From positions 105,081 to 169,080 of the forward strand of contig JANOQN010000066.1 in assembly GCA_031422315.1 (NCBI GenBank): 64,000 nucleotides of DNA, read 5' to 3'. The notes beneath the pieces are model-generated. The model saw only the letters and a program-made list of their open reading frames with translations, ran no database searches and had not been told where the DNA came from. This DNA is from JANNYA01 sp031422315 (GTDB lineage: Bacteria > Pseudomonadota > Gammaproteobacteria > Xanthomonadales > SZUA-5). This document shows, in pieces, positions 17,486 through 25,675 of this stretch; the first letter of the stretch is position 1, and every line of letters begins with the position of its first letter. Both the position numbers and the translations under genes were made by a program.

Positions 17486-17555
17486 TCGAGCAGAACTGGC
17501 ACCCGCGCAGCGGCCTCGGGCATTCGAGATTTTTTCGTCGGGAATGATCCTCGCG
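17486..17555. repeat. Direct repeat left of the RCC1-repeat gene
   Basis: About 70 bp (containing GGCACCCGCGCAGCGGCC and CATTCGAGATTTTTTCGTCG) that recurs in the same orientation at 19339-19409, on the other side of the RCC1 gene. About 85-90 percent identity by eye. Confidence 0.7.
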
Positions 17556-17740
17556 CGTGACCTTTTGCGCGTCTTTGTTTACCCTGGGCTGGTGTTGTTC
17601 CACCGGCGTGGCGCGATCTGAGGAGCAGCGGGAACCACGCCGCTCGCTCCGAGGTTCGCGTTACCTGGGAACACGAAGCCGCTGTCTGGTCACGATTCAC
17701 CAACTCACTGCAAGAAATCGTCAAAATGAAGAGGACAACC

Positions 17741-19294
17741 ATGAACACAATCAAGAACTTAACCGCATTGATCGCGCTGAGCAGCTTGCAGCGTTTCAGC
17801 AGCCGGTGGGGCGTGCTCGCGCTGCTGCTAGGTTTGGGGTTAACGACTTACCACCCCACGGCGCACGCCCAGACACCGCTGAACGACATCACCCGGGTTA
17901 CCGCTGGTGGCAGCCACAGCTGCGCTATCACCACCAACGGAGGGGTCAAGTGCTGGGGCAGAAACTCCAGCGGCCAGCTCGGTGACGGCACCACCACCGA
18001 GCGTCTGACTGCGGTGGACGTTAGCGGACTGACCAGCGGGGTCAGCGCCATCGCCGCAGGCGGCTTCCACACCTGTGCCCTGACCACCGGCGGCGGGGTC
18101 AAGTGCTGGGGCGACAACTTCAACGGCCAGCTCGGGAATGGGTTCAACTCGAATCGCCTGACCGCGCAGGATGTCAGTGGCCTGACCAGCGGGGTCAGCG
18201 CCATCGCCACAGGCGGCTTGCACACCTGTGCCCGGACCACCAGCGGCGGGGTCAAGTGCTGGGGGCTCAACAGCAACGGTCAGCTCGGTGACGGTACCAC
18301 CACGACGCGCTTTACTGAAGTGAACGTCAGCGGACTGACCAGCGGGGTCAGTGCAATCGCCGCGGGCCAAACCTACAGCTGCGCGCTCACCACCGGCGGC
18401 GGGGTCAAGTGCTGGGGCATCAACGTCTTTGGCACGCTTGGTGACGGCACCAACACGGATCGCTTGACTGCGGTGAACGTCAGCGGCCTGACCAGTGGGG
18501 TCAGCGCCATTGCCGCGGGCTTAAGTCACACTTGCGCGCTCACCACCGGCGGTGGGGTCAAGTGCTGGGGCAACAACGCAAGCGGCCTGCTCGGTGACGG
18601 CACCACCACCCAGCGCCTCACGCCGGTGGACGTCAGCGGACTGACCAGCGGGGTCAGCGCCATCGCCGCGGGCGGCGATCACACCTGCGCCCTCACCACC
18701 GGCGGCGGGGTCAAGTGCTGGGGCGGCAACTCCTTCGGCCAGCTCGGTGACGGCACCACCACCCAGCGCCTGACCGCGGTGGACGTCAGCGGACTCGCCA
18801 GCGGGGTCACTGCCATCGCTGCGGCGCGCACCCAACACACCTGCGCCCGCACCACTGGCGGCGGGGTCAAGTGCTGGGGCATAAACTTCAACGGCCAGCT
18901 CGGTGACGGCACCACCACCCAGCGCCTCACGCCGGTGGACGTCAGCGGACTGACCAGCGGGGTCAGCGCCATCGCCACGGGCAACGTTTACACTTGCGCC
19001 CGCACAACCGGCGGCGGGGTCAAGTGCTGGGGGCTCAACGACAACGGCCAGCTCGGTGACGGCACCACCACCCAGCGCCTGACTGCGGTGGACGTCAGCG
19101 GACTGACCAGCGGGGTCAGCGCCATCGCCACGGGCGGCTTGCACACCTGTGCCCTGACCACCGGCGGCGGGGTCAAGTGCTGGGGTTCTCATCTGAACGG
19201 CCAACTTGGGATCGGCATTAACGCGCTGCCCGGCGATGTGCTGACGACGAACAGTAACCTGATCTTTTTCAATGGGTTCGAGAACGCGCCATGA
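17741..19294 (+). CDS. Secreted RCC1-repeat beta-propeller protein with GFE tail
   Basis: 517 residues from ATG 17741, preceded by GAGGA at 17731-17735; an ATG at 17726 is possible. A signal peptide (WGVLALLLGLGLTTYHPTAHA-Q) is followed by nine repeats of about 50 residues (SHTCALTTGGGVKCWGxNxxGQLGDGTTTxRLTxVDVSG, shown as the general pattern). This is the RCC1/ATS1 propeller blade signature. DNA of adjacent repeats is almost identical with a ~150-bp period, so copy number may be unstable. The C-terminus is IFFNGFENAP, three residues beyond the GFE tail. Probably cell-surface or secreted; partner unknown. Confidence 0.85.
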   Translation: MNTIKNLTALIALSSLQRFSSRWGVLALLLGLGLTTYHPTAHAQTPLNDITRVTAGGSHSCAITTNGGVKCWGRNSSGQLGDGTTTERLTAVDVSGLTSGVSAIAAGGFHTCALTTGGGVKCWGDNFNGQLGNGFNSNRLTAQDVSGLTSGVSAIATGGLHTCARTTSGGVKCWGLNSNGQLGDGTTTTRFTEVNVSGLTSGVSAIAAGQTYSCALTTGGGVKCWGINVFGTLGDGTNTDRLTAVNVSGLTSGVSAIAAGLSHTCALTTGGGVKCWGNNASGLLGDGTTTQRLTPVDVSGLTSGVSAIAAGGDHTCALTTGGGVKCWGGNSFGQLGDGTTTQRLTAVDVSGLASGVTAIAAARTQHTCARTTGGGVKCWGINFNGQLGDGTTTQRLTPVDVSGLTSGVSAIATGNVYTCARTTGGGVKCWGLNDNGQLGDGTTTQRLTAVDVSGLTSGVSAIATGGLHTCALTTGGGVKCWGSHLNGQLGIGINALPGDVLTTNSNLIFFNGFENAP

Positions 19295-19338
19295 AGGAGT
19301 TTAGTGACGCTGAGCTTCTCTAGATACATGGGTCTGCT

Positions 19339-19409
19339 TCGAGCCGAACAGGCACCCGCGCGGCGGCCACGGGCATTCGAGATTTTTTTCGTCGGGGATG
19401 ATTCTCGCG
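19339..19409. repeat. Direct repeat right of the RCC1-repeat gene
   Basis: Partner of 17486-17555. It runs directly into the left end of RAYT relic 8 (GACAACAGCGGACACGCG). Confidence 0.7.
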
Positions 19410-20234
19410 ACAACAGCGGACACGCGCTTTTCGTAAACAAAAAGCAAATAAAAAACCAGCAGTCTTAAAACCGCTGGTTTTTCACTTCAAAGCCCAAATA
19501 GCAATTCATAATTCTTTCCTAAACCCAACACACCCAGCCGCATGCGCGGCAAAATAATACTGCGCTTTAGTCTAAATCTTGCTCAAAATCCGAGCCAATC
19601 CCGTCCCAAATAGTGTGCGCTGCGCCATTTCTTTGGCTTTATCGATTAATTCTTCCAATTCACCCACAACACGCCAATAGCCAGAACCAATGCCTTTCAC
19701 CCGCGTCGTCCAATGATCAATGATCTTTATCAAGCCCGAGTTTTCTCAGCGCCCTCGGCTCACTTGCTTCAATTCGACCGCGCTTGCCTGAGTGCCAATC
19801 GCGCCCGGTGAAGTCGACCAAGTCGATGTATTCGGCTTGCGTCAAAGTCGGAACATTGAGCGATTTGATGCCAGCCAACGGCAACAATGGCTCGCTCGCT
19901 TTGCTTTGATCCCGCAAGATTTCCAAGTGTCGAGCCTTGACGCTGGTGAACGAGAAGTGTTGACGCCTTCTGCAATATTGGCGCGCATCGGGCTCAAGTC
20001 CACGTAAGTCATGGCCGCCAGAATTGATTTTTCTGACAGCAACCCCTGGCATTTAAATCGTTCCGGCCGGCGGCATAGCCGCTCGGCGTTCGACCTCTCT
20101 GGCGGCAGTGCCGCCAAAGCGACCGCTCTCACCCCTCCCAAAATCTGCCCGTGACTTTATCTTCGGCATTTGCCTTGTGCGCAATCGGCTCGCTCAAAAA
20201 TTTCATGGGCCACGACAAATGGGTCAATCGTGAT
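19409..20234 (-). pseudogene. RAYT transposase relic 8 (C-terminal half)
   Basis: Keeps the element 3' end (ACAGCGGACACGCGCTTTTCG-like, 19411-19431), the hairpin terminator at 19450-19482, and the C-terminal coding part, including TGRDWHSGKRGRIEASEPRAL. It also keeps EYIDLVD, IKSLNVPTLTQAEY, VDLSPMRANIAEG and RFKCQ-type sequence, with palindrome module A (core 20100-20116). The KVTGRFW/ARKANAED region follows, stopping at about 20234 where a tandem repeat tract begins. The N-terminal half with the HxH motif is missing. It lies head-to-head with the intact RAYT at 20415. Confidence 0.8.
19450..19482. terminator. Bidirectional hairpin terminator of RAYT relic 8
   Basis: AAAAACCAGC / GCTGGTTTTT stem with flanking A and T runs. 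Same structure as at 15649-15681. Confidence 0.7.
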
Positions 20235-20244
20235 CGATATTCGG

Positions 20245-20335
20245 CAAAAGCGCAAACGCAAAAGCGCGAAACGCAAAAGCGCGCGCAAAAGCGCGCGCAA
20301 AAGCGCGGAAAGCGCGCGCAAAAGCGCGGACACCC
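20245..20335. repeat. Tandem AAAAGCGCG tract ending in GGACAC
   Basis: Short units of the type AAAAGCGCG or CAAAAGCGCGCG repeat about nine times and end in AAAGCGCGGACACCC. The unit equals the end motif of RAYT elements (AAAAGCGCGTGTCC), so this looks like a slippage expansion of an element end. Confidence 0.7.
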
Positions 20336-20414
20336 ATTCCTGTAAGAAATGGCCTACACGATCTGAAGGCATTCGCCGGTTTTTGCTCCAATGGCTACCT
20401 GCAAAACTAAGCAC

Positions 20415-21374
20415 ATGACCCAAGCCCGCCGCCAACTCGTAGACCCAAGCCACGCCGGCACCTATCACTGCATCAATCGCTGCGTGCGCCGCTCTTGGCT
20501 TTGTGGCGAAGATGAACTCACAAAGAAAAGCTTCGAGCACCGCAAGCCCTGGGTCGAACAGCGCATTTTGGAACTGGGCAGCATCTTCGCCTGCGGCATC
20601 TACTCGTGGGCCGTCATGAGCAATCACTTGCATCTGGTGGTTCACATGAGCCCGGAAGCTTCGAATGGATGGACAAGCAAGGAAGTCGCCGAGCGATGGG
20701 TAAAACTCTATCCAGCGCACACGCCCGAGCTTTGCGCGCAAAAAGCCGCTGCTATTGTCGATAACCCAGCACTAATCGCCGAATATCGCTCCAGATTGAC
20801 CAATTTATCGTGGTTGATGAAATCCTTGAGCGAACCGATTGCACGCAAAGCCAACGCCGAAGATAAAGTCACTGGCAGATTCTGGGAAGGCCGATTCAAA
20901 TGCCAAGCCCTGCTGTCAGAAAAATCGATCCTGGCAGCGATGGCTTACGTCGACTTAAACCCCGTTCGTGCCAACATTGCCAGCGGCATCAGTACTTCTC
21001 GCTACACCAGCGTCAAGGCACGCAACCTGGAAATTCTGCGCGATCAAACCAAAGCCAGCGCGCCACTGATGCCGCTGATCGGCGTCAAATCATTCAATGT
21101 GCCGACGCTGACGAATGCCGAATACATCGATTTAGTTGATTTTACCGGGCGCGAATGGCACGCGGGCAAGCGCGGAAAAATTGAGTCGACCGAACCGAAA
21201 GCACTCACAAAACTTGGGCTTGATAAAGATCATTGGACGACGCGGGTGAAGGGCATCGGTTCGGGTTATTGGCGCGTGGTCGGTGAATTGGAAGAGTTGA
21301 TTGATAAAGCTAAAGAAATGGCGCAACGCACGCTGTTTGGGACGGGTTTGGCTCGGATTTTAAATAAGATCTAA
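20415..21374 (+). CDS. REP-associated tyrosine transposase (RAYT, IS200-like Y1 family), intact
   Basis: 319 residues from ATG 20415 (MTQARRQLVDPSHAG). The Y1/HUH signature is complete: His71-Leu-His73 in SNHLHLVVHM, and a catalytic Tyr at about 178 in AYVDLNPVRA. A long C-terminal extension (GREWHAGKRGKI, GSGYWRVVGELEELI) is typical of this RAYT branch. Such enzymes cut and rejoin single-stranded DNA at REP-type hairpins. It is the only uninterrupted family member in the window and lacks both palindrome modules present in the relics. It is a cousin rather than the direct parent, because codons and residues differ throughout (for example GEDELTKKSFEHRKPW instead of GIDAYTKASFEHRKLW). It could act in trans on the relics. 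Confidence 0.9.
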   Translation: MTQARRQLVDPSHAGTYHCINRCVRRSWLCGEDELTKKSFEHRKPWVEQRILELGSIFACGIYSWAVMSNHLHLVVHMSPEASNGWTSKEVAERWVKLYPAHTPELCAQKAAAIVDNPALIAEYRSRLTNLSWLMKSLSEPIARKANAEDKVTGRFWEGRFKCQALLSEKSILAAMAYVDLNPVRANIASGISTSRYTSVKARNLEILRDQTKASAPLMPLIGVKSFNVPTLTNAEYIDLVDFTGREWHAGKRGKIESTEPKALTKLGLDKDHWTTRVKGIGSGYWRVVGELEELIDKAKEMAQRTLFGTGLARILNKI

Positions 21375-21400
21375 GGAATTTACGCAGTATTTTTTAGCCG

Positions 21401-21705
21401 CAAGTGCGGCTGGATGTGTTGGGTTTTCTAAATAATTGTAACTGGATATTAAGAAATTAAGGCAAGAAACCATCGATTTTAAGCCGCTGGTTTCATGTTT
21501 GCTTTTTTATGAAAAGCGCGTGTCCCTTGCTGTTTGCTAAAAGCGCGTGTCCCTTGCTGTTATTCCCTTGCTGTTAGTGCGGCTGGATGTGTTGGGTTTT
21601 CTAAACAATTGTAATTGGATATTAAGAAATTTAGGCAAGAAACCATCGATTTTTAGCCGTTGGTTTCATGTTTGCTTTTTTTATGAAAAGCGCGTGTCCC
21701 TTGCT
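21401..21705. repeat. Tandem duplication of the RAYT 3' flank
   Basis: Two copies (about 21401-21540 and 21575-21705) of a ~135-bp segment. Each contains GTGCGGCTGGATGTGTTGGG, GGCAAGAAACCATCGATTTT and a T-rich run, and ends in GAAAAGCGCGTGTCCCTTGC. The end motif is repeated three to four times, including truncated forms at 21535-21570. No gene in 21375-21745. Confidence 0.7.
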
Positions 21706-21745
21706 GTGAGCGATTTTAAGGCCGATGGTTTTTTTTGCGTTTTAT

Positions 21746-21949
21746 TCACAAAAAGTGGCTGTCCTGCGCTGTCGATTTTTGCACCCGAATCGGAACAAAC
21801 GCTGCGTCCGGTTCACTACGCTTGCGCCACGCGTAAAAATGCGAGCGGGGTATTCCCTCATCAACGCAAAATTGCAAAACGCTTTTGCCACTCTGCGCTT
21901 GACGCTGCAGCCGCTCTTGCCACTTCAAAACCACTGCTTCGGAAATCAT
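21746..21949 (-). pseudogene. IS66-type TnpA-like accessory protein fragment
   Basis: 67 residues starting MISEAVVLKWQERLQRQAQSG, then SVLQFCVDEGIPRSHFYAWRKR, the helix-turn-helix found in the IS66 accessory protein TnpA. The remaining ~25 residues are unremarkable. No tnpB or tnpC follows on either side, so this is a remnant of an IS66-type element, cut by the RAYT 3' flank repeats and by the rnhB duplication. Confidence 0.65.
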
Positions 21950-21972
21950 GTTGGACCCTTGCACTAAAGCAA

Positions 21973-22077
21973 CTACTGTCTTAGGTTCGCAATGACTTTG
22001 CTAGGTGGGTTTGGGCGGATGGATACAAAATAGCCCGCTGCGCAGATTAGCGCAGCAAAAAACAGAAGCTGTTTCAT
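21973..22077 (-). pseudogene. Second copy of the 5220-5702 gene, first ~18 codons only
   Basis: Starts MKQLLFFAALICAAGYF like the gene at 5220-5702, then diverges into unrelated codons at about 22023 and stops. The break is at GGGTTTGGGCGGATGGAT-type sequence. It is linked to an rnhB fragment as in the first copy. Confidence 0.7.
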
Positions 22078-22084
22078 AAGTTTC

Positions 22085-22288
22085 CTATTCGTTAAAAAGT
22101 TTGGCCTGCGAATGCGCCCTGACCGGAGTATAGCTACGCTGATTAGTCTCACAAAGGCCAAGCCGCGCGAGCGCTGCTAAGTGCTCAGGCGTTGGATAAC
22201 CTTTGTGCTGATCAAAGCCATATTCGAGAAAGACCTCGTGTAATGACGGGAGCTGTCGATACAGTTCGGTTTTGGCGAGAATAGAACG
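22085..22288 (-). pseudogene. rnhB: Second RNase HII (rnhB) fragment
   Basis: Encodes SILAKTELYRQLPSLHE, EYGFDQHKGYPTPEHLAAL and SYTPV, the same C-terminal part as 5710-5958 with about 15 percent changes. It is shorter by ~20 codons, and its 5' end joins directly to the start of a RAYT gene at CGCTGCGT|TCTATTCTCGCC. The joint has GCGT microhomology with the original rnhB sequence. The frame runs through, giving a chimeric RAYT-RNase HII reading frame in one register. Confidence 0.75.
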
Positions 22289-22433
22289 CAGCGATTGACG
22301 CAGTGAAAAGTGCCTGCGTGAGTTGGGTCTACGAGCTGGCGGCGGGCTTGGGTCATCCAATAAGTTTGGCGTGTCGCGATTGACGTTAAAAGCCGCAAAT
22401 GGCGGGGAAACGTGTAGGATAAATCTTACAAGA
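22289..22433 (-). pseudogene. RAYT relic 9 (5' end, first ~22 codons)
   Basis: ATG at 22356, MTQARRQLVDPTHAGTFH and CVNRC, then fused to the rnhB fragment. The 5' flank (TTTGCGGCTTTTAACGTC, GTTTCCCCGCCATTTGCGGC; minus strand) and TCTTACAAGAGTGGG match the other copies. Confidence 0.75.
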
Positions 22434-22528
22434 GTGGGTGTCCCGGGCTTGCGCGTCCCGGGCTTGCGCGGGCTTGCGGGCTGGTGTCCCGGGCTTGCGG
22501 GCTTGAGTTTCCCGGGCTTGAGTTCTTA
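22434..22528. repeat. Tandem repeats of the RAYT 5' end motif
   Basis: Five or six imperfect units of GTGTCCCGGGCTTGCG / CGGGCTTGCGGG. Single units of this motif mark the outer edge of other RAYT relics (about 11505, 13870, 17435, 27830). Here it has expanded directly before the 3' end of the FG-GAP gene. Confidence 0.7.
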
Positions 22529-22544
22529 GTGGATTACAAACGAG

Positions 22545-23732
22545 TCACTCGAAACCAGAGGCAAAAAGAGCCGGCCCCAAAACTAACACAAGGCCCTCTT
22601 GGGAACGTCGGGCACTAGCGGCAATTTCAACAGTGCCGTTTGAGTCAAAGTCGAAGGCGTTCAAGCCTTCGAATACTATTCCTGGAAATGGCTCAGACGT
22701 CTGTTTCAGAAAGGTGCCATTAGCGCGCTGGTAGTAGAAGCGGATGCGACTACCGAATGGGACTGCGAGATCGAGCTTGCCATTTCCATCCAGGTCAGCT
22801 GCAGCAAACTGGCTGCAACCGAACGGTAGATCGGAGTCAAGAATCGTCCCCTGCAAAAAGCCGCCAACACCGTTTCCCGCATAAAAGGCCATTTGGTAAC
22901 GTTCGCCTGAGCGCAACATGATGTCCATATTGCCATCTGCATTGAAATCAGCAGTCATCGGCCTGCAAGGTCGATCCACAACCGATAGTGGAGAACTCGG
23001 AGCAGGGATAAAGCTCCCGGCTCCGTTATTGAGCAGGATCGTTGCGGTCGCCGCGTTATGGTTAGTGGAAAAGATATCGGGAGCGCCATTGTGGTCGAAG
23101 TCGCCAACCTTCACGTGGATTGAGTTTCGTCCCAACGCAAATGTGCTGGTTGTGGAGAAACTTCCCCCAGTACTAGCAAGAAAGATGTAAGCGAGGTCGG
23201 TCGAGGCATCAGCAGATACGACGTCGTCTAGGCCATCAGCATTGAAGTCAGCCACGTCGACACCCCACGGAACATTCGGCGTTGCCCTCGGGCTGCCCGC
23301 CGCAGAAGCTAGTCCATTCGATTGGCCGAGTAACATAACGGTATACCCGGCGCCGGAATCGACTGCAGCGAGATCGTCGCACCCATCCTGATTAAAATCC
23401 CCTGTCGCAGCACCACGAAGAAATTTCGTTCCTGTGCTTACAAATGACGCAAGAAAGCGGTCGCCGCTGCGATAAGCAATCGCGACCCGTCCGTTGTAAG
23501 TAGGCGCAGAAACGTCTGCCAAACCATCACAGTCAAAGTCTCCAACCACGACGTCCTCCAGGCCGACACTCCCCATCGCCACGGGGGTACCCAGCACCGG
23601 AACGAATACTGGTATTGGCAAGTCGAGGCCACCCGGGATAGGCGGAGTAAACTTAGAGACGAAGCTGTATTGCGATTCAGCGGCGAATGCATTGCCGAGA
23701 AACAAAAGAAGCAGGCAATAAATGCGATTCAT
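22545..23732 (-). CDS. Secreted FG-GAP/VCBS-type beta-propeller protein with GFE tail
   Basis: 395 residues from ATG 23732. A signal peptide (CLLLLFLGNAFA-A) is followed by seven calcium-loop motifs of the D-x-[DN]-x-[DN]-G-x-x-[DE] type (DFDCDGLAD, DFNQDGCDD, DFNADGLDD, DFDHNGAPD, DFNADGNMD, DLDGNGKLD, DFDSNGTVE). This is the pattern of integrin-like FG-GAP propellers. The C-terminus is LFASGFE, a variant of the tail seen in seven other secreted proteins here. RAYT relics flank it on both sides. Ligand unknown. Confidence 0.85.
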   Translation of the reverse strand: MNRIYCLLLLFLGNAFAAESQYSFVSKFTPPIPGGLDLPIPVFVPVLGTPVAMGSVGLEDVVVGDFDCDGLADVSAPTYNGRVAIAYRSGDRFLASFVSTGTKFLRGAATGDFNQDGCDDLAAVDSGAGYTVMLLGQSNGLASAAGSPRATPNVPWGVDVADFNADGLDDVVSADASTDLAYIFLASTGGSFSTTSTFALGRNSIHVKVGDFDHNGAPDIFSTNHNAATATILLNNGAGSFIPAPSSPLSVVDRPCRPMTADFNADGNMDIMLRSGERYQMAFYAGNGVGGFLQGTILDSDLPFGCSQFAAADLDGNGKLDLAVPFGSRIRFYYQRANGTFLKQTSEPFPGIVFEGLNAFDFDSNGTVEIAASARRSQEGLVLVLGPALFASGFE

Positions 23733-23876
23733 GATGTGCACCAAAGTAAGAAGATTTCTGAAAGTATAGGCAGATACCTTAGGAGTTTGAAACCTCTTTC
23801 AGAGTGTGGGCCTGGCGAGCTAGGGCCTCTGGCTTGACTAGCAAAGGTGTGAACTACACAGACCTGTTCTGGAAGT

Positions 23877-23902
23877 GGACATCCACCTCTTAGAAAAATC
23901 TG
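23877..23902. repeat. Dispersed end motif, copy 3
   Basis: GGACATCCACCTCTTAGAAAAATCTGA, written here as GGACAT + CTTAGAAAAATCTGA. It borders the RAYT relics 10 and 11. Confidence 0.45.
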
Positions 23903-23948
23903 ACCCGACTCTTGATGCCAACGCGATCCCAGCATCGCCAAACTGCGC

Positions 23949-24090
23949 CGATGACAAGCGATGGGCAACCATTTGCATTTGGTAGTGCACATGGGCCCCA
24001 ACACTTAGCACGTTTTTGCCTGAGAAGTTGTTTTACCGGCACTGCCGCCAGACCGTTTAAACACCGAGCGCTATGCCGCCGACCGGAAGG
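23949..24090 (+). pseudogene. RAYT relic 10 (tiny inverted piece with HxH motif and palindrome)
   Basis: Plus strand: MGNHLHLVVHMGPNT (from 23961), which is the HUH motif block of the family, followed by a degenerate palindrome module (CGGCACTGCCGCC at 24037-24049 and CGAGCGCTATGCCGCCGACCGG). It lies opposite in orientation to relic 11, into which it is joined. Confidence 0.6.
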
Positions 24091-24130
24091 GATTTGGATT
24101 TTTTTGGTTCTGCAATGGGTCGAATTTGAA

Positions 24131-24853
24131 TAATCAGAAGTATTAATGCCTACTGCAATATTGGCGCGCACCGGGTTCAAGTCCACGTAAGTCATGGCCG
24201 CCAGAATTGATTAGCAAAGCCTGGCATTTGAATCGTTCCGGCTGGCGGCATAGCCGCGCGGCGTTCGACAGCTCTGGCGGCAGTGCCGCCAAAGCGACCG
24301 CGCTCACCCCTCCCAAAATCTGCCCGTGACTTTATCTTCGGCATTTGCCTTGCGCGCAATCGGCTCGCTCAAAGATTTCATGAGCCAAGACAAATGGGTC
24401 AATCGTGATCGATATTCGGCAACGGCTTTGGCGTTATCGACAATTGCAGCTGATTTTTGCGCGCACAGTTCCGGCGTGTGTGCTGGATAAAGTTTGCCCG
24501 GCCGATGGCATAGCCATTCGGTGTTCAAACCCTCTGGCGGCAGTGCCGCCAAAGCGCCCGTTTTCACCCCAGCGCGCAGCCACTTCCTCGCTTGTCCATT
24601 TATTCGATGTCTCGGGGCTTATGTGAACCACCAGATGCAGGTGATGGCTCATCACGGCCCAGGAATAAATTTCGCACGCAAAAATACCGCCGAGTTCCAA
24701 AATTCGCTGTTCGACCCAGAGCTTGCGGTGCTCGAAGCTAGCCTTGGTGTTCGCATCAATGCCACACAGCCAAGAGCGCCGCACGCAGCGATTGATGCAG
24801 TGGAAAGTGCCTGCGTGATTTGGCTCTACGAGTTGGCGGCGGGCTTGGGTCGT
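24131..24853 (-). pseudogene. RAYT transposase relic 11 (both palindrome modules)
   Basis: The best-preserved relic. The former start codon at 24851-24853 is ACG instead of ATG. It reads TQARRQLVEPNHAGTFHC, CGIDANTKASFEHRKLW, WAVMSHHLHLVVHISPE, WTSEEVAARW, module B (core 24535-24551), then KLYPAHTPELCAQKSAAIVD. It continues to KVTGRFW, module A (core 24275-24291), and VDLNPVRANIAVG. It then breaks off. Module B changes the reading frame and module A separates RFW from RFKCQ. This copy shows that the two modules are simple additions at the two sites, with the surrounding gene intact on both sides. Confidence 0.85.
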
Positions 24854-25037
24854 CCGATAAATTTGGCGTGTAGCGATTGGCTTTGTAAGCCGCAAATGGC
24901 GGGGAAACATGTAGGGTGAATCTTACAAGGGTCGTGTCCGGGGCTTTTTTACCAGGCTTTTTCTTCCGGGCTTTTTCATAAACAAAAAGCAAATAAAAAA
25001 CCAACGTTCTTAAAATCGCGATTACATAAAACAACCA

Positions 25038-25556
25038 ATGAATAAACAATCAAATTGCACCAATAAAAAAGAAGTTGCCCCAGCTGCATTTATGAATGGA
25101 GCGAAGCGATACGTGCGCGCAGCTGATACTTTGTTAAAGTTACGGGATTCGATGGAGGACTCACTTGACCCTATATATATGCTTTACTTCCATGCAAGTG
25201 AGTTGGCACTTAAAGCGTTCTTGGCTTTTCAAGGCGAGAAAACAGTTGTTCTGAAGAACCGCTGGAAACACAATCTTGAAAAATTGCTTGATGAATCAGT
25301 AAATCGTGGCCTAAAACCCGAAAAACTGGAAGAACAAGATATTGAAAACGTAATGCAGCTACTTCACTCCGGAAATAGAAATGAAGCGTTTCGCTATTTC
25401 ACTTGGGAATCAACGACAATGCCTGAAATTGAATGGTCCGGCAGAATTGTTAATCGTTTGATTAGCCTCGTCGAGAAAAGAATTGGCTTTGTTCAAAACG
25501 ATTCCGGACCCGCTGTTAAGTTAAACCTTATATTCTGTCAGCCAATGCCAAAGTGA
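25038..25556 (+). CDS. HEPN-like domain protein
   Basis: 172 residues. A helix of the type AAFMNGAKRYVRAADTLLKL is followed by YMLYFHASELALKAFLAF and NRWKHNLEKLLDE, the pattern of HEPN-superfamily four-helix bundles. Many HEPN proteins are RNases or nucleotidyltransferase partners in toxin-antitoxin and defence loci. The canonical R-x4-6-H catalytic motif is not evident (only R-x2-H at 75-78), so activity is doubtful. No nucleotidyltransferase partner is adjacent. Low GC and RAYT fragments on its left suggest acquisition. Confidence 0.55.
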   Translation: MNKQSNCTNKKEVAPAAFMNGAKRYVRAADTLLKLRDSMEDSLDPIYMLYFHASELALKAFLAFQGEKTVVLKNRWKHNLEKLLDESVNRGLKPEKLEEQDIENVMQLLHSGNRNEAFRYFTWESTTMPEIEWSGRIVNRLISLVEKRIGFVQNDSGPAVKLNLIFCQPMPK

Positions 25557-25675
25557 CGCACACATAATTAGCCAACCGAAACGTTTGCGAATCCTGCTTG
25601 AAAGTCCCGGTGGTCATAGAGTTTTGTAGTTTGAATGTTGGCGTGTCCCAGCTACTGCTTGAGTCGCGGAATATT

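Noticed and set aside
17880..19200. Long antisense open frames across the RCC1 gene
   Set aside because: They are periodic shadows of the repeats on the plus strand, without start sites or a recognisable product.
20151..20345. Lys/Arg-rich frame across the tandem tract
   Set aside because: The protein consists of translated AAAAGCGCG units, a product of the repeat and not a gene.
21746..21949. Complete IS66 element
   Set aside because: Only a TnpA-like fragment is present; no TnpB or TnpC and no inverted ends.
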